Positions 1-6,618 of a stretch of 9,905 nucleotides of DNA are shown here, piece after piece. Where the stretch lies: assembly GCA_025964635.1 (NCBI GenBank), contig JAOPYP010000794.1, positions 1 to 9,905 of the forward strand, written 5' to 3'. This stretch comes from Actinomycetes bacterium (GTDB taxonomy: Bacteria; Actinomycetota; Actinomycetes; Streptosporangiales; Streptosporangiaceae). Each line of letters begins with the position of its first letter. Positions within the stretch are counted from its first letter, which is position 1. The notes beneath the pieces are model-generated. The model had not been told where the DNA came from and did not search any database. It saw nothing but the letters and a program-made list of their open reading frames with translations. The translations under genes were made by a program, and so were the position numbers.

Positions 1-408
1 GCTACCGCGATCGGGTACGCCCGGGAGCAGCTCGGCAAGCCCTACCTGTGGGGCGGCACCGGCCCGGACGCGTTCGACTGCTCCGGGCTGATGATGATGG
101 CGTACCGGGCGGCGGGCATCAGCATCCCGCGGACCTCGCAGCAGCAGTGGGCCTGGGGGCCGAAGATCCCGGCCAGCCAGGTGCGGCCCGGTGACCTGGT
201 GTTCTTCGCGGGCTCCGACGGCACGCCGACCGCCCCGGGGCACGTCGGACTGGTCATCGGCAAGGGCATGATGCTCGAGGCCTACGCGACGGGCTTTCCC
301 ATCCGGATCTCCGCGTACGGCACCTCCACGGCGGCGGCGGGCGACGGCACCGTGGTCGGTTTTACCCGCCCGTGGGCTCACCCGGGTGTCAAACTCCCGG
401 CCCACTAG
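1..408 (+). CDS. NlpC/P60 family cell-wall peptidase, C-terminal part (5' end outside the window)
   Basis: The reading frame is open from the first base and ends at TAG 406-408, so this is the last 135 residues of a longer protein. It is an almost complete NlpC/P60 (peptidase C40) domain, a papain-like fold that cleaves peptide stems of peptidoglycan outside the cell. Counting from the first base, the motif YLWGGTGPDAFDCSGL carries the nucleophile Cys27, GHVGLVIG carries the catalytic His81, and Glu93 in MLEAY sits 12 residues later, where the third polar residue of the family lies. The order Cys-His-polar and their spacing are typical. The N-terminal part, where a signal peptide, coiled coil or other wall-binding region would be expected, is not visible, so export is inferred from the family. 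The following gene is on the same strand but is separated by 234 bp with a terminator-like hairpin, so they are probably not co-transcribed. Confidence 0.93.
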   Translation, partial: ATAIGYAREQLGKPYLWGGTGPDAFDCSGLMMMAYRAAGISIPRTSQQQWAWGPKIPASQVRPGDLVFFAGSDGTPTAPGHVGLVIGKGMMLEAYATGFPIRISAYGTSTAAAGDGTVVGFTRPWAHPGVKLPAH

Positions 409-422
409 GACTCTCCGCCGTC

Positions 423-549
423 CCCGCCGGATCAGCCCGGCCGGATGGCCCGCCGGATCCGCCCAGCCCGATCGGGCCGGGCTGGATCGCCCGCCGGATC
501 CGCGGAAGCCGGCATTACTGATCGCATTGATCCACTTTGCCCGCCGGAT
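423..549. repeat. Four dispersed copies of the 10-mer CCCGCCGGAT
   Basis: Exact copies start at 423, 449, 490 and 540, all in the same orientation, with offsets of 26, 41 and 50 bp. The second and third copies share a longer core, CCCGCCGGATCCGC. A related CCGGCCGGAT lies at 437-446. The copies fill the spacer between the peptidase gene and the dehydrogenase gene; the last one lies inside the proposed promoter spacer. They may be a degenerate repeat array or binding sites; the sequence does not decide. Confidence 0.6.
463..485 (+). terminator. Terminator-like hairpin after the NlpC/P60 gene
   Basis: CCAGCCCG (463-470) pairs perfectly with CGGGCTGG (478-485), giving an 8-bp GC-rich stem with a 7-nt loop. 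It begins 54 bp after the peptidase stop codon. No T-tract follows, which is common for terminators in high-GC actinomycetes but lowers certainty. Confidence 0.45.
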
Positions 550-568
550 GGGTGGCGTCTACTAGCAT
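537..568 (+). promoter_or_regulatory. Possible promoter for the UDP-glucose dehydrogenase gene
   Basis: TTGCCC (537-542) resembles a -35 box. The segment TACTAGCAT (560-568) offers two overlapping -10 candidates: TACTAG with a 17-bp spacer, or the better match TAGCAT with a long 20-bp spacer. This is the least GC-rich part of the gap and lies about 75 bp before the start codon. Spacing and consensus are both imperfect, so this is a candidate only. Confidence 0.35.
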
Positions 569-574
569 GAGGCG

Positions 575-599
575 GCCTTCCGCGGGCAGTCGCGAAGGC
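575..599 (+). other. Bulged hairpin in the dehydrogenase leader
   Basis: GCCTT (575-579) pairs with AAGGC (595-599) and CGCG (581-584) pairs with CGCG (591-594), leaving C580 bulged and a 6-nt loop GGCAGT. It lies just after the proposed -10 box, so it would form at the very 5' end of the transcript and could stabilise the message. No known riboswitch or attenuator is recognised here. Confidence 0.35.
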
Positions 600-627
600 G
601 ATCTGCTGGCTGGCGGCCGAGAAGGCC

Positions 628-638
628 AGGAAGGAAGG
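628..638 (+). promoter_or_regulatory. Ribosome binding site of the dehydrogenase gene
   Basis: AGGAAGGAAGG is a doubled purine-rich Shine-Dalgarno sequence that ends 4 nt before GTG 643. It fixes this GTG as the start. Confidence 0.7.
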
Positions 639-642
639 TTCC

Positions 643-1962
643 GTGGCCCGTCGTATCACCGTGCTGGGCACCGGGTATCTCGGGGCCACGCACGCCGCAT
701 GCCTCGCCGAGCTGGGCTTCGAGGTGCTCGGCCTGGACACCGAACCGGACGTGATCGCCGCGCTGGCCGCCGGGGAGCTGCCCTTCTACGACCCCGGGCT
801 GGACGAGCTGCTCCAGCGGGGCCTGCGGTCCGGCCGGCTCCGCTTCACCACGTCGTACGCCGAGGTCGCGGACTTCGGCGACGTCCATTTCGTCTGCGTG
901 GGCACGCCGCAGCGGGCCGACTCGGCCGGTGCCGACCTCTCCCAGCTGCTGAGCTGCATCGACTCGCTCGCGCCGCGGCTGGAACGGCCGTGCCTGATCG
1001 CTGGGAAGTCCACCATCCCGGTGGGGACGGCCGCCAGCCTCGCCGAGCGCATCACGGAACTCGCCCCCGCCGGGGCGCAGGTCCAGCTGGCCTGGAACCC
1101 GGAGTTCCTGCGCGAGGGGTTCGCGGTGGCCGACACCCTGCGCCCGGAACGGATCGTGGTGGGGGTGCGGTCCGCGGAGGCCGAGGCCATCCTGCGCGAG
1201 GTGTACGCGGAGCCGATTGCGGCCGGTGTCCCGTTCCTGGTCACCGGCTACGAGACGGCAGAACTGGTGAAGGTCGCGGCCAACGCGTTCCTGGCCACCA
1301 AGATCTCCTTCATCAACGCCATGGCCGAGGTCTGCGAGGCGGCCCAGGCGGACGTCACCGAGCTGGCCGACGCGCTCGCCTACGATCACCGCATCGGGCC
1401 AGCCAGCCTGCGGCCCGGTCTCGGGTTCGGCGGCGGCTGCCTGCCCAAGGACATCCGGGCGTTCATGACCCGGGCCACGGAACTGGGTGCGGCCGAGTCG
1501 GTCTCGTTCCTGCGTGAGATGGACGCGATCAACGGGCGCCGGCGGTCCCGGATGGTCGCGCTGGCCCAGGACCTGGCGGGCGGGTCGCTCGCGGGGCGCC
1601 GGGTTGGCGTGCTGGGCCTGGCGTTCAAGCCCGATTCCGACGACATCCGCGACTCTCCGGCGCTGGCCGTGGCGACCGCCGTCCACGCCCTGGGGGCCCA
1701 GGTCACCGCCTATGATCCGGTGGCCATGGACCGGGCCCGGCGCGCGCACCCGGAACTGGGCTACGCCGGCTCGATCCTCGGCGCGGCCGCCGACGCTGAC
1801 GTGCTGCTCCTGCTGACCGAGTGGCCGGAGTTCAGCCAGGCGGACCCGGAGGTTATCGGGAAGGCCGTGGCCTCCCGGAACGTCGCGGACGGGCGGAACG
1901 CCCTCGACGCCGGGGCCTGGCAGGCGGCGGGCTGGACCTACCGGGCCCTCGGCCGCCCGTAA
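643..1962 (+). CDS. ugd: UDP-glucose 6-dehydrogenase
   Basis: This cytoplasmic enzyme oxidises UDP-glucose twice with NAD+ to give UDP-glucuronate, a precursor for acidic polysaccharides. The 439-residue product has the usual family length. An N-terminal Rossmann fold shows GTGYLG at 9-14, with Asp32 at the end of the second strand to hold the NAD ribose. WNPEFLREG (151-159) holds the conserved Glu, ELVKVAAN (207-214) gives Lys210 and Asn214, and FGGGCLPKD holds the catalytic Cys266. The C-terminal UDP-binding domain has the signature AFKPDSDDIRDSP (327-339). The GTG start is chosen because AGGAAGGAAGG (628-638) precedes it closely and an in-frame TGA at 568 rules out a much longer start. The gene faces a membrane glycosyltransferase-like gene on the other strand, stop to stop. 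A related dehydrogenase acting on UDP-ManNAc or GDP-mannose is less likely given the FKPDSDDIRDSP signature, but the substrate is assigned by family resemblance only. Confidence 0.93.
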   Translation: MARRITVLGTGYLGATHAACLAELGFEVLGLDTEPDVIAALAAGELPFYDPGLDELLQRGLRSGRLRFTTSYAEVADFGDVHFVCVGTPQRADSAGADLSQLLSCIDSLAPRLERPCLIAGKSTIPVGTAASLAERITELAPAGAQVQLAWNPEFLREGFAVADTLRPERIVVGVRSAEAEAILREVYAEPIAAGVPFLVTGYETAELVKVAANAFLATKISFINAMAEVCEAAQADVTELADALAYDHRIGPASLRPGLGFGGGCLPKDIRAFMTRATELGAAESVSFLREMDAINGRRRSRMVALAQDLAGGSLAGRRVGVLGLAFKPDSDDIRDSPALAVATAVHALGAQVTAYDPVAMDRARRAHPELGYAGSILGAAADADVLLLLTEWPEFSQADPEVIGKAVASRNVADGRNALDAGAWQAAGWTYRALGRP

Positions 1963-1970
1963 GCCATGCC

Positions 1971-3986
1971 TCAGCTGTTCAGCGTGGCGCCCGGACCGTT
2001 CCTGATGGCCCGGGGCCCCGCGACCGGCCGCCAGGCCAGCACGCTCCCGTCCTGCAGGGTGGGCGGGCCGAACACGTTGGTGAGGTAACGCCCGAGCCGC
2101 GAGTCCCGGCTGGTGACCGCGACAATCGCCGCCGGGCGCCAGTACCCCAGGTCGGACCGGAGCCGGGCGGTGGACGGGGCTACGGCTCCTGGCTTGCCCA
2201 GCCACAGGGCGTTGAGATAGTGGGCGGTCGGCTTCCGGCCGCTGCCGCACAGTTCGGCCTTACCGGTGCCCGGGCTGGGAGCGATGCAGTAACCGCCGAT
2301 CACGGAGCCGGGCACGCCAGTGTCAGCCTGCCAGCGCATTATCGTGGCGGGCTGGACCGGGACGACCAGCACCCGCGCGTTGCCGGCCAGCCGCAGCCGG
2401 GCGAACGCCTGCTGCCAGCCGACCGGGGCCGTGATCACCGCTGCCGCCTGCAGCGGGAGCGGGATGATGGGCACGACGGCCAGGGCGATGAGGGCCACGG
2501 CCGCGGCCTTACGCCAGGCCGGGGCCCGGTCCGGGACCGGCGGTGGGCCCGCCGCGGGAGCGTCATCCGCCGCGGGAGCCGCATCCGCCGCGGGAGCGTC
2601 ATCCGCCGCGGACAGGGCCGGGGCGTCCGCCGCCGGGGTCGGCGCCGCCGCCCCCGCGGCCGGTGCCGGGACAGCCGGTCCCGGGACGCGGGTTCCCCGG
2701 GCCCTTCCCCAGGCCAGATCCAGCGAGAACGCCAGGACCACGGCGGCCGCGCCATCCGCCAGCAGCGAGAAACGGTTCGGCAGGCTCTGGCTCAGCAGCG
2801 GCACCCCCTGCAAGTAGTGCCAGGGCAGCAGGGCGGCTGGGTAGTGCAGCCCACGGAGCAGCACGGTCCGGCTGCCCAGGCTGAACACCTCCAGCACCGC
2901 GAAGGTCACGGCCAGCGCCCGGACCCGCGGGTCCCGCCAGAAGCGGAGCGCGGCGAGCAGCAGCACGACCAGCATGGGCCAGCCCAGGTAGGCGAAGTAC
3001 TCGACCATCCGCACCGGGTGGCCCGCCAGGTACTGCACCGTGCCCTGGGAGTGGATCAGCACGCCGCTGGGCCCGTTCACGAAGTCGCCCGGGCGGTTTC
3101 GGAAGTGCCCCGGCGTCCAGGGACTGCCCTGCTCGGCGAGCGGGCCGTGGAACTGCACCCACAGCGGGTACCCGCACGTCACTACCAGGACGCCGGCCGC
3201 CGTGGCGAGCCCGGTGGCGGCCCCGCGGATCCGGCCCGGCACGGCGCGCGGGTGCCCGGCCGCCAGCACCACGACGATGACCGCGGCGGCCACGGCGGTC
3301 AGCGCCACCGTTTCCTCGGCGATGAACAGCTGGGCCGCCGTCAGCAGGCCCAGCCAGGCTCCGGTCCGCACCGGCCTGCCGCGGCCGGTCACCAGCCGCA
3401 GCAGCGCGTCGATCATGAGCGGGAGCAGCACCGCGAACTGCAGGTGGTAATGCCCCACCGCGGCGATGCGCAGGGCGGGGGAGAAGCCGAAGACCGCGCC
3501 GCCCAGGGCTGCCGCGGCCAGGCTGGCGCCCCAGCGGCGCAGCACCCAGAACATGGTGGCCGCTGAGCCCGCGAAGCCCAGCGTCAGCACGGTGGTCAGG
3601 GTGGCCTGCGGGCCGAGCGCCAGCGTCAGCGGGGCAAGCACCACGCCGGGCAGCAGGAACGACGTGTTCCACATCAGGTTGACACCCTGCGGGGCGTTCA
3701 GCGCCATGGTCACCAGGTCCGGGAGCCGCCCGTGGGCGATCGCCGTCGCTTCATACCGGACGAACCAGGCGAACAGGTCGATGTCGTGGGACACGCCGTT
3801 GCCCGGGACGACCTGGGCGCGCCCGGCCGGGTCGGCCCACAGGTGCCAGGTCAGCGCCACCGCGCCCAGCAGGTAACCACCCAGGATGAGCCAGGAGGCC
3901 ACGCGGGCACGCGGCGGCCGGTCCTGCGTGGCCTGCCCCGGCGGGGCTGCCTGCGGCGGGCGGCCCGCCCGCCGGACAAGGCTCAC
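1971..3986 (-). CDS. Polytopic GT-C-like membrane protein with an Ala/Pro/Asp repeat insert (paralog 1)
   Basis: I recognise the architecture but not a named family: an actinobacterial integral membrane protein resembling GT-C glycosyltransferases and YfhO-like proteins. Residue numbers are from GTG 3986. A first membrane helix (about 31-50) is followed by an outside loop with an Asp-x-Asp motif, DIDLF (68-72), where GT-C enzymes bind the lipid-phosphate sugar. Many hydrophobic helices follow, then a C-terminal soluble region with ADTGVPGS and GGY motifs. The product is clearly paralogous to the protein encoded at 4846-6618: NLMWNTS, GFSPAL, GHYHL, YPLWVQFHGPLA and HFRNR are shared in the same order. 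It differs by an insert of about 60 residues (about 429-489) and by Cys567 and Cys580. GTG 3986 is preferred over GTG 3992 because GGAGG lies 5 nt upstream and both paralogs then begin MxLV. It lies 37 nt after the GT2 gene and is probably co-transcribed with it. Confidence 0.8.
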   Translation of the reverse strand: MSLVRRAGRPPQAAPPGQATQDRPPRARVASWLILGGYLLGAVALTWHLWADPAGRAQVVPGNGVSHDIDLFAWFVRYEATAIAHGRLPDLVTMALNAPQGVNLMWNTSFLLPGVVLAPLTLALGPQATLTTVLTLGFAGSAATMFWVLRRWGASLAAAALGGAVFGFSPALRIAAVGHYHLQFAVLLPLMIDALLRLVTGRGRPVRTGAWLGLLTAAQLFIAEETVALTAVAAAVIVVVLAAGHPRAVPGRIRGAATGLATAAGVLVVTCGYPLWVQFHGPLAEQGSPWTPGHFRNRPGDFVNGPSGVLIHSQGTVQYLAGHPVRMVEYFAYLGWPMLVVLLLAALRFWRDPRVRALAVTFAVLEVFSLGSRTVLLRGLHYPAALLPWHYLQGVPLLSQSLPNRFSLLADGAAAVVLAFSLDLAWGRARGTRVPGPAVPAPAAGAAAPTPAADAPALSAADDAPAADAAPAADDAPAAGPPPVPDRAPAWRKAAAVALIALAVVPIIPLPLQAAAVITAPVGWQQAFARLRLAGNARVLVVPVQPATIMRWQADTGVPGSVIGGYCIAPSPGTGKAELCGSGRKPTAHYLNALWLGKPGAVAPSTARLRSDLGYWRPAAIVAVTSRDSRLGRYLTNVFGPPTLQDGSVLAWRPVAGPRAIRNGPGATLNS
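2551..2611 (-). repeat. 18-bp tandem repeat within the membrane protein gene
   Basis: On the + strand three 18-bp units start at 2551, 2569 and 2587, each GCCGCGGGAG followed by CGTCATCC, CCGCATCC and CGTCATCC; a fourth unit begins at 2605 and breaks off after GCCGCGG. Read on the coding strand they encode repeated (D/A)APAAD peptides in the hydrophilic insert between two membrane segments. The length is a multiple of three, so changes in copy number would keep the frame. Confidence 0.85.
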
Positions 3987-4023
3987 CCCCACCTCCCCGG
4001 CTCGGGTCCGTACGCCGTGCGCG

Positions 4024-4737
4024 CTAAGCAGGGGTACCGCGGCGCTGGGCCCGCTTGGACGTCATCCGGATGCGGGTCAGCAGCCATACCGCCTGCACCC
4101 CGTCCTTCCAGGTGATCTTCTTGCCTTCCTCACGGCTGCGGGCCCGGTAGGTGATCGGCACCTCGAACGGGCGGATCTGCCGCGCGAGCAGCTTTCCGGT
4201 GATCTCCGCTTCCATGCCGAACCCGTTGGAGGTGATGTCCAGGCTGCGGTACAGTTCCAGGGGCATCAGCTTGTAGCAGGTCTCCAGGTCGGCGATGTAG
4301 GCGTTGAACAGGATGTTGGCAACGGTCGTCACGCCCTTGTTGCCCATCACGTACCAGAACGAGTAAGCCGAGTGGCTGCCGAACGTCCGGCTCCCGAAGA
4401 CCACCGTGGCCTCGCCGCGGAGCACCGGCTTGAGCAGTTCCGGGATCTCCTCCGGCTGGTATTCCATGTCAGCGTCGAAAGGCTGGATGTAGTCGCCGGT
4501 CGCGGCCGCGGCTGCGGTGCGCACCGCGGCCCCCTTGCCCTGGTTGACCGAGTGCCGGAGTTTGATCAGACGGTCGTCGTGCAGGCCGTCGAGGATCTCT
4601 GATGTCCCGTCCGTGCTCGCGTCGTCCACGACCACGAACTCCACCGGGCAGGGGAACTCCACGTCCAGCACTCGCTTGAGCGCGTTCTGGACTGTCTCAG
4701 CCTCGTTAAAGACCGGCATCAGGATCGATAGCTTCAC
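4024..4737 (-). CDS. Family 2 glycosyltransferase, DPM1-like (polyprenyl-phosphate sugar synthase type)
   Basis: The 237-residue product is a single GT-A domain with no membrane segment. The nucleotide-sugar site shows MPVFNEAETV near the N-terminus, VVDDASTDGT (36-45) and the metal-binding DAD (88-90) in FDADMEYQPEE. The later part has GSR, DLETCYKLMP, GMEAEIT and EGKKITWKDG, the pattern of dolichol/polyprenyl-phosphate mannose or glucose synthases. It probably moves a sugar from a nucleotide donor to a polyprenyl phosphate on the inner face of the membrane; donor and acceptor are inferred. A longer frame opens upstream to 4839, but I choose GTG 4737 because the canonical N-terminus KLSILMPVFNE follows directly and AGGATGG lies upstream; the extra residues would be translated from an AT-rich promoter-like spacer. 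The gene sits between two paralogous GT-C-like genes, whose products are the natural users of such a lipid-linked sugar. Confidence 0.88.
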   Translation of the reverse strand: MKLSILMPVFNEAETVQNALKRVLDVEFPCPVEFVVVDDASTDGTSEILDGLHDDRLIKLRHSVNQGKGAAVRTAAAAATGDYIQPFDADMEYQPEEIPELLKPVLRGEATVVFGSRTFGSHSAYSFWYVMGNKGVTTVANILFNAYIADLETCYKLMPLELYRSLDITSNGFGMEAEITGKLLARQIRPFEVPITYRARSREEGKKITWKDGVQAVWLLTRIRMTSKRAQRRGTPA

Positions 4738-4754
4738 AGCGGCGCCATCCTGTT

Positions 4755-4790
4755 GTCGCAAATTGGTCAATGGACTATATAACGAATATC
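4755..4790 (-). promoter_or_regulatory. AT-rich spacer with possible internal promoter and dyad before the GT2 gene
   Basis: This 36-bp segment has only 13 G or C bases, a sharp drop from its surroundings. On the minus strand it holds TATAGT (4779-4774), a good -10 match, but no convincing -35 box 17-18 bp upstream (CAAGGT). Just downstream of the -10 box lies the inverted repeat ATTG-GT-CAAT (4762-4771), well placed to act as an operator. The segment is about 30 nt ahead of GTG 4737 and could drive the GT2 gene and the following membrane protein gene separately from the upstream paralog. Confidence 0.4.
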
Positions 4791-4840
4791 CCCGGAACCT
4801 TGGCGGAGCTAGGCAAAGTACCAGGAAAGGCCCGGCCAAC

Positions 4841-4854
4841 CGCCGTTAACGGCG
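4841..4854. repeat. Perfect 14-bp palindrome over the stop codon of paralog 2
   Basis: CGCCGTTAACGGCG reads identically on both strands and contains the TAA stop (4846-4848, minus strand) of the upstream membrane protein gene. It is too short and loopless to be a convincing terminator; it may be chance or a small protein-binding site. Confidence 0.4.
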
Positions 4855-6618
4855 CCACACCACCACCCGGCCCACGGAGAAGCTGGGCGGCCCGAAAACT
4901 GCAGTCAGCAGCCGCCCGAGACGAGAAGTACGCCGGGTCACCGCGACCACGGCGGCCGGCCGCCACCGGGCCACGTACCGGCGCATCTGGGCGGTCGTGG
5001 GGCTCTTGGCCTGGCTGGAGGGGCGCCACAGCGCGTCGATGGACTTGGCGGTGGCCTGGGCCTGGCGGCCACCGTAGCCCATGGCCTTGCCCTTGCGGTT
5101 GGGCCCGATGAAGTAGCCGCCGTTCATGGAGCCGGGATACCCCGTATCCGCGTACCAGCGCAGCGCCTGTGAGACGTGGCCGTACGGCACCGGCACCACC
5201 AGGACCCGGGCGTCCCGCGGCAGTGCCAGCCGGGCGAAGGCCGCGCGGTACCCGGCCGGGACCGCCGCGACCTGGGTGGTGTGGAGGGGCAGCGGGATCA
5301 GCGGCAGCACCGCGATCGCCGCGAGCGCCACCGGGATGCCCACGCGCCACCAGCGGGGCTGCGCCGCAGACAGGGCCAGGTCCAGCGAGACGGCCAGCAC
5401 CACCGCGGCCAGCCCGTCCGCCAGGATGGACAGCCGGTCCGGCAGCATCTGGCTGACCACCGGCAGGCTGGCCACCCAGTTCCAGGGCAGCAGCGCCGGG
5501 GGAACGGTGACCCCGCGGACCACCTGCGTGCCGCCGAGGGACAGGATCTCCAGCACCGCGCAGGCCACCGCGGCGACCCGGATCCTCAGGTCGCGCCAGT
5601 ACCAGACCGCCGCGATGATCAGCAGCACGAGCAGCGGGTAGCCGAGATACGCGACGTATTCCGAGACGTAGGCCGGGTGCCGGGCGACGGCCGCCGCCCC
5701 CGAAGGGGTGTGCAGCAGCATGTTGCCCGCCGGGGTCACGAATGCCGCGGCGCGGTTCCGGAAGTGGTTGCCCTTCCAGGGGTTGCCGTGCTGGGCCAGC
5801 GGGCCATGGAACTGCACCCACAGGGGGTAGGCGCAGATAACCAGCGCGACCCCGGCGGCGACCGCCAGGCCGGCCACGCTCCGTCCCGTCTGCCCGGCCA
5901 CCGCGCCCGGCTTCATCACGACCAGGACGGCAAGCACCACCCCAGCGGCCAGGACCGTATCGACCAGGAGTTCTTCGCCGATGAAGAACTGAGCCGCGGC
6001 CAGCAGGCCGAGCCAGACCCCATTCTTGACCGGGTGGCCGCGGCCGGTGACGATGCGCAGCATGGCGTCGATCAGCAGCGGCGGCAGCACGGCGAACTCG
6101 AGGTGGTAGTGGCCGACCGCGGCCGCGAGCAGGGCCGGGGAGAACCCGTACAGCGCCCCGCCGAGCGCCGCGGGGCCGATCCGGACGCCCCAGCGCCGCA
6201 GCACCCAGTACAGCGCGGCCGCCGATCCCGCGAAGCCCAGCGTGAGCAGCACCGTCAGCGTCGTCTGCGGGCCGGCCAGCAGCGTCACCGGGGTCAGCAG
6301 GACACCCGGCAGCAGCAGCGAGGTGTTCCACATCAGGTTGATGCCGTGCGGCGCGTTCATCGCGGTGGTGACGAGGGCCGGCAGGCTCCCGTGCGCCACG
6401 GATTCCGCCGAGTAGCGGATGAACCAGGCGAACAGGTCGACGTCGGTGACGTCGCCGACCTGCATGCGCGAGGCGGGGCCGGCCCACAGCCGCCAGGTCA
6501 GCGCGACCGCGCCGAGCATGTAGAGGACCAGGACAATCCAGGGAGCCCACGGCCTGGCCCGCAGCCGCGGGGGGTCGGCGGTCTGGGACGGTCTAACCGC
6601 CGAGGGGACGAGGTCCAC
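4846..6618 (-). CDS. Polytopic GT-C-like membrane protein (paralog 2)
   Basis: This 590-residue integral membrane protein is the first gene of the GT-C / GT2 / GT-C block. It starts with a short hydrophilic tail, a first helix at about 27-45, then an outside loop with Asp-x-Asp in DVDLF (59-63), the usual site of the acidic motif in GT-C glycosyltransferases. About ten further hydrophobic segments follow, then a soluble C-terminal region with ADTGYPGS, GGYFIGP and RWRPAAVVAVT. It matches the protein encoded at 1971-3986 along its whole length but lacks that protein's repeat insert and its C-terminal cysteines. Sugar transfer from a polyprenyl-phosphate donor is inferred, not shown; YfhO-like transporters or transferases are alternatives. 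The frame opens at TTG 6630, but GTG 6618 is chosen: GGAGG lies 5 nt upstream, exactly as in the paralog. The gap to cyanophycin synthetase is 173 bp and the gap to the GT2 gene is 108 bp. Confidence 0.8.
   Translation of the reverse strand: MDLVPSAVRPSQTADPPRLRARPWAPWIVLVLYMLGAVALTWRLWAGPASRMQVGDVTDVDLFAWFIRYSAESVAHGSLPALVTTAMNAPHGINLMWNTSLLLPGVLLTPVTLLAGPQTTLTVLLTLGFAGSAAALYWVLRRWGVRIGPAALGGALYGFSPALLAAAVGHYHLEFAVLPPLLIDAMLRIVTGRGHPVKNGVWLGLLAAAQFFIGEELLVDTVLAAGVVLAVLVVMKPGAVAGQTGRSVAGLAVAAGVALVICAYPLWVQFHGPLAQHGNPWKGNHFRNRAAAFVTPAGNMLLHTPSGAAAVARHPAYVSEYVAYLGYPLLVLLIIAAVWYWRDLRIRVAAVACAVLEILSLGGTQVVRGVTVPPALLPWNWVASLPVVSQMLPDRLSILADGLAAVVLAVSLDLALSAAQPRWWRVGIPVALAAIAVLPLIPLPLHTTQVAAVPAGYRAAFARLALPRDARVLVVPVPYGHVSQALRWYADTGYPGSMNGGYFIGPNRKGKAMGYGGRQAQATAKSIDALWRPSSQAKSPTTAQMRRYVARWRPAAVVAVTRRTSRLGRLLTAVFGPPSFSVGRVVVWRR

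Noticed and set aside
423..549. CRISPR array
   Set aside because: The repeats are only 10 bp, their spacing is irregular and no cas genes are present.
537..1517. Plus-strand frame overlapping the dehydrogenase gene in another phase
   Set aside because: The product is low-complexity Arg/Gly/Ala sequence; the overlapping frame encodes a complete enzyme.
562..2250. Long minus-strand frame opposite the dehydrogenase gene
   Set aside because: It is antisense to a gene with clear catalytic motifs, is Arg/Gly/Pro/His-rich with no recognisable domain, and reflects the high GC content.
1821..3566. Plus-strand frame opposite membrane protein paralog 1
   Set aside because: Gln/Arg/Gly-rich shadow of a coherent membrane protein with a paralog in the same window.
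4794..4815. ECF-type promoter from GGAACC on the plus strand
   Set aside because: No matching -10 CGT element at the right distance and no plus-strand gene follows.
4738..4839. N-terminal extension of the GT2 from a start at 4839
   Set aside because: The extra 34 residues precede a canonical GT2 N-terminus, are translated from an AT-rich promoter-like spacer, and GTG 4737 has its own ribosome binding site.
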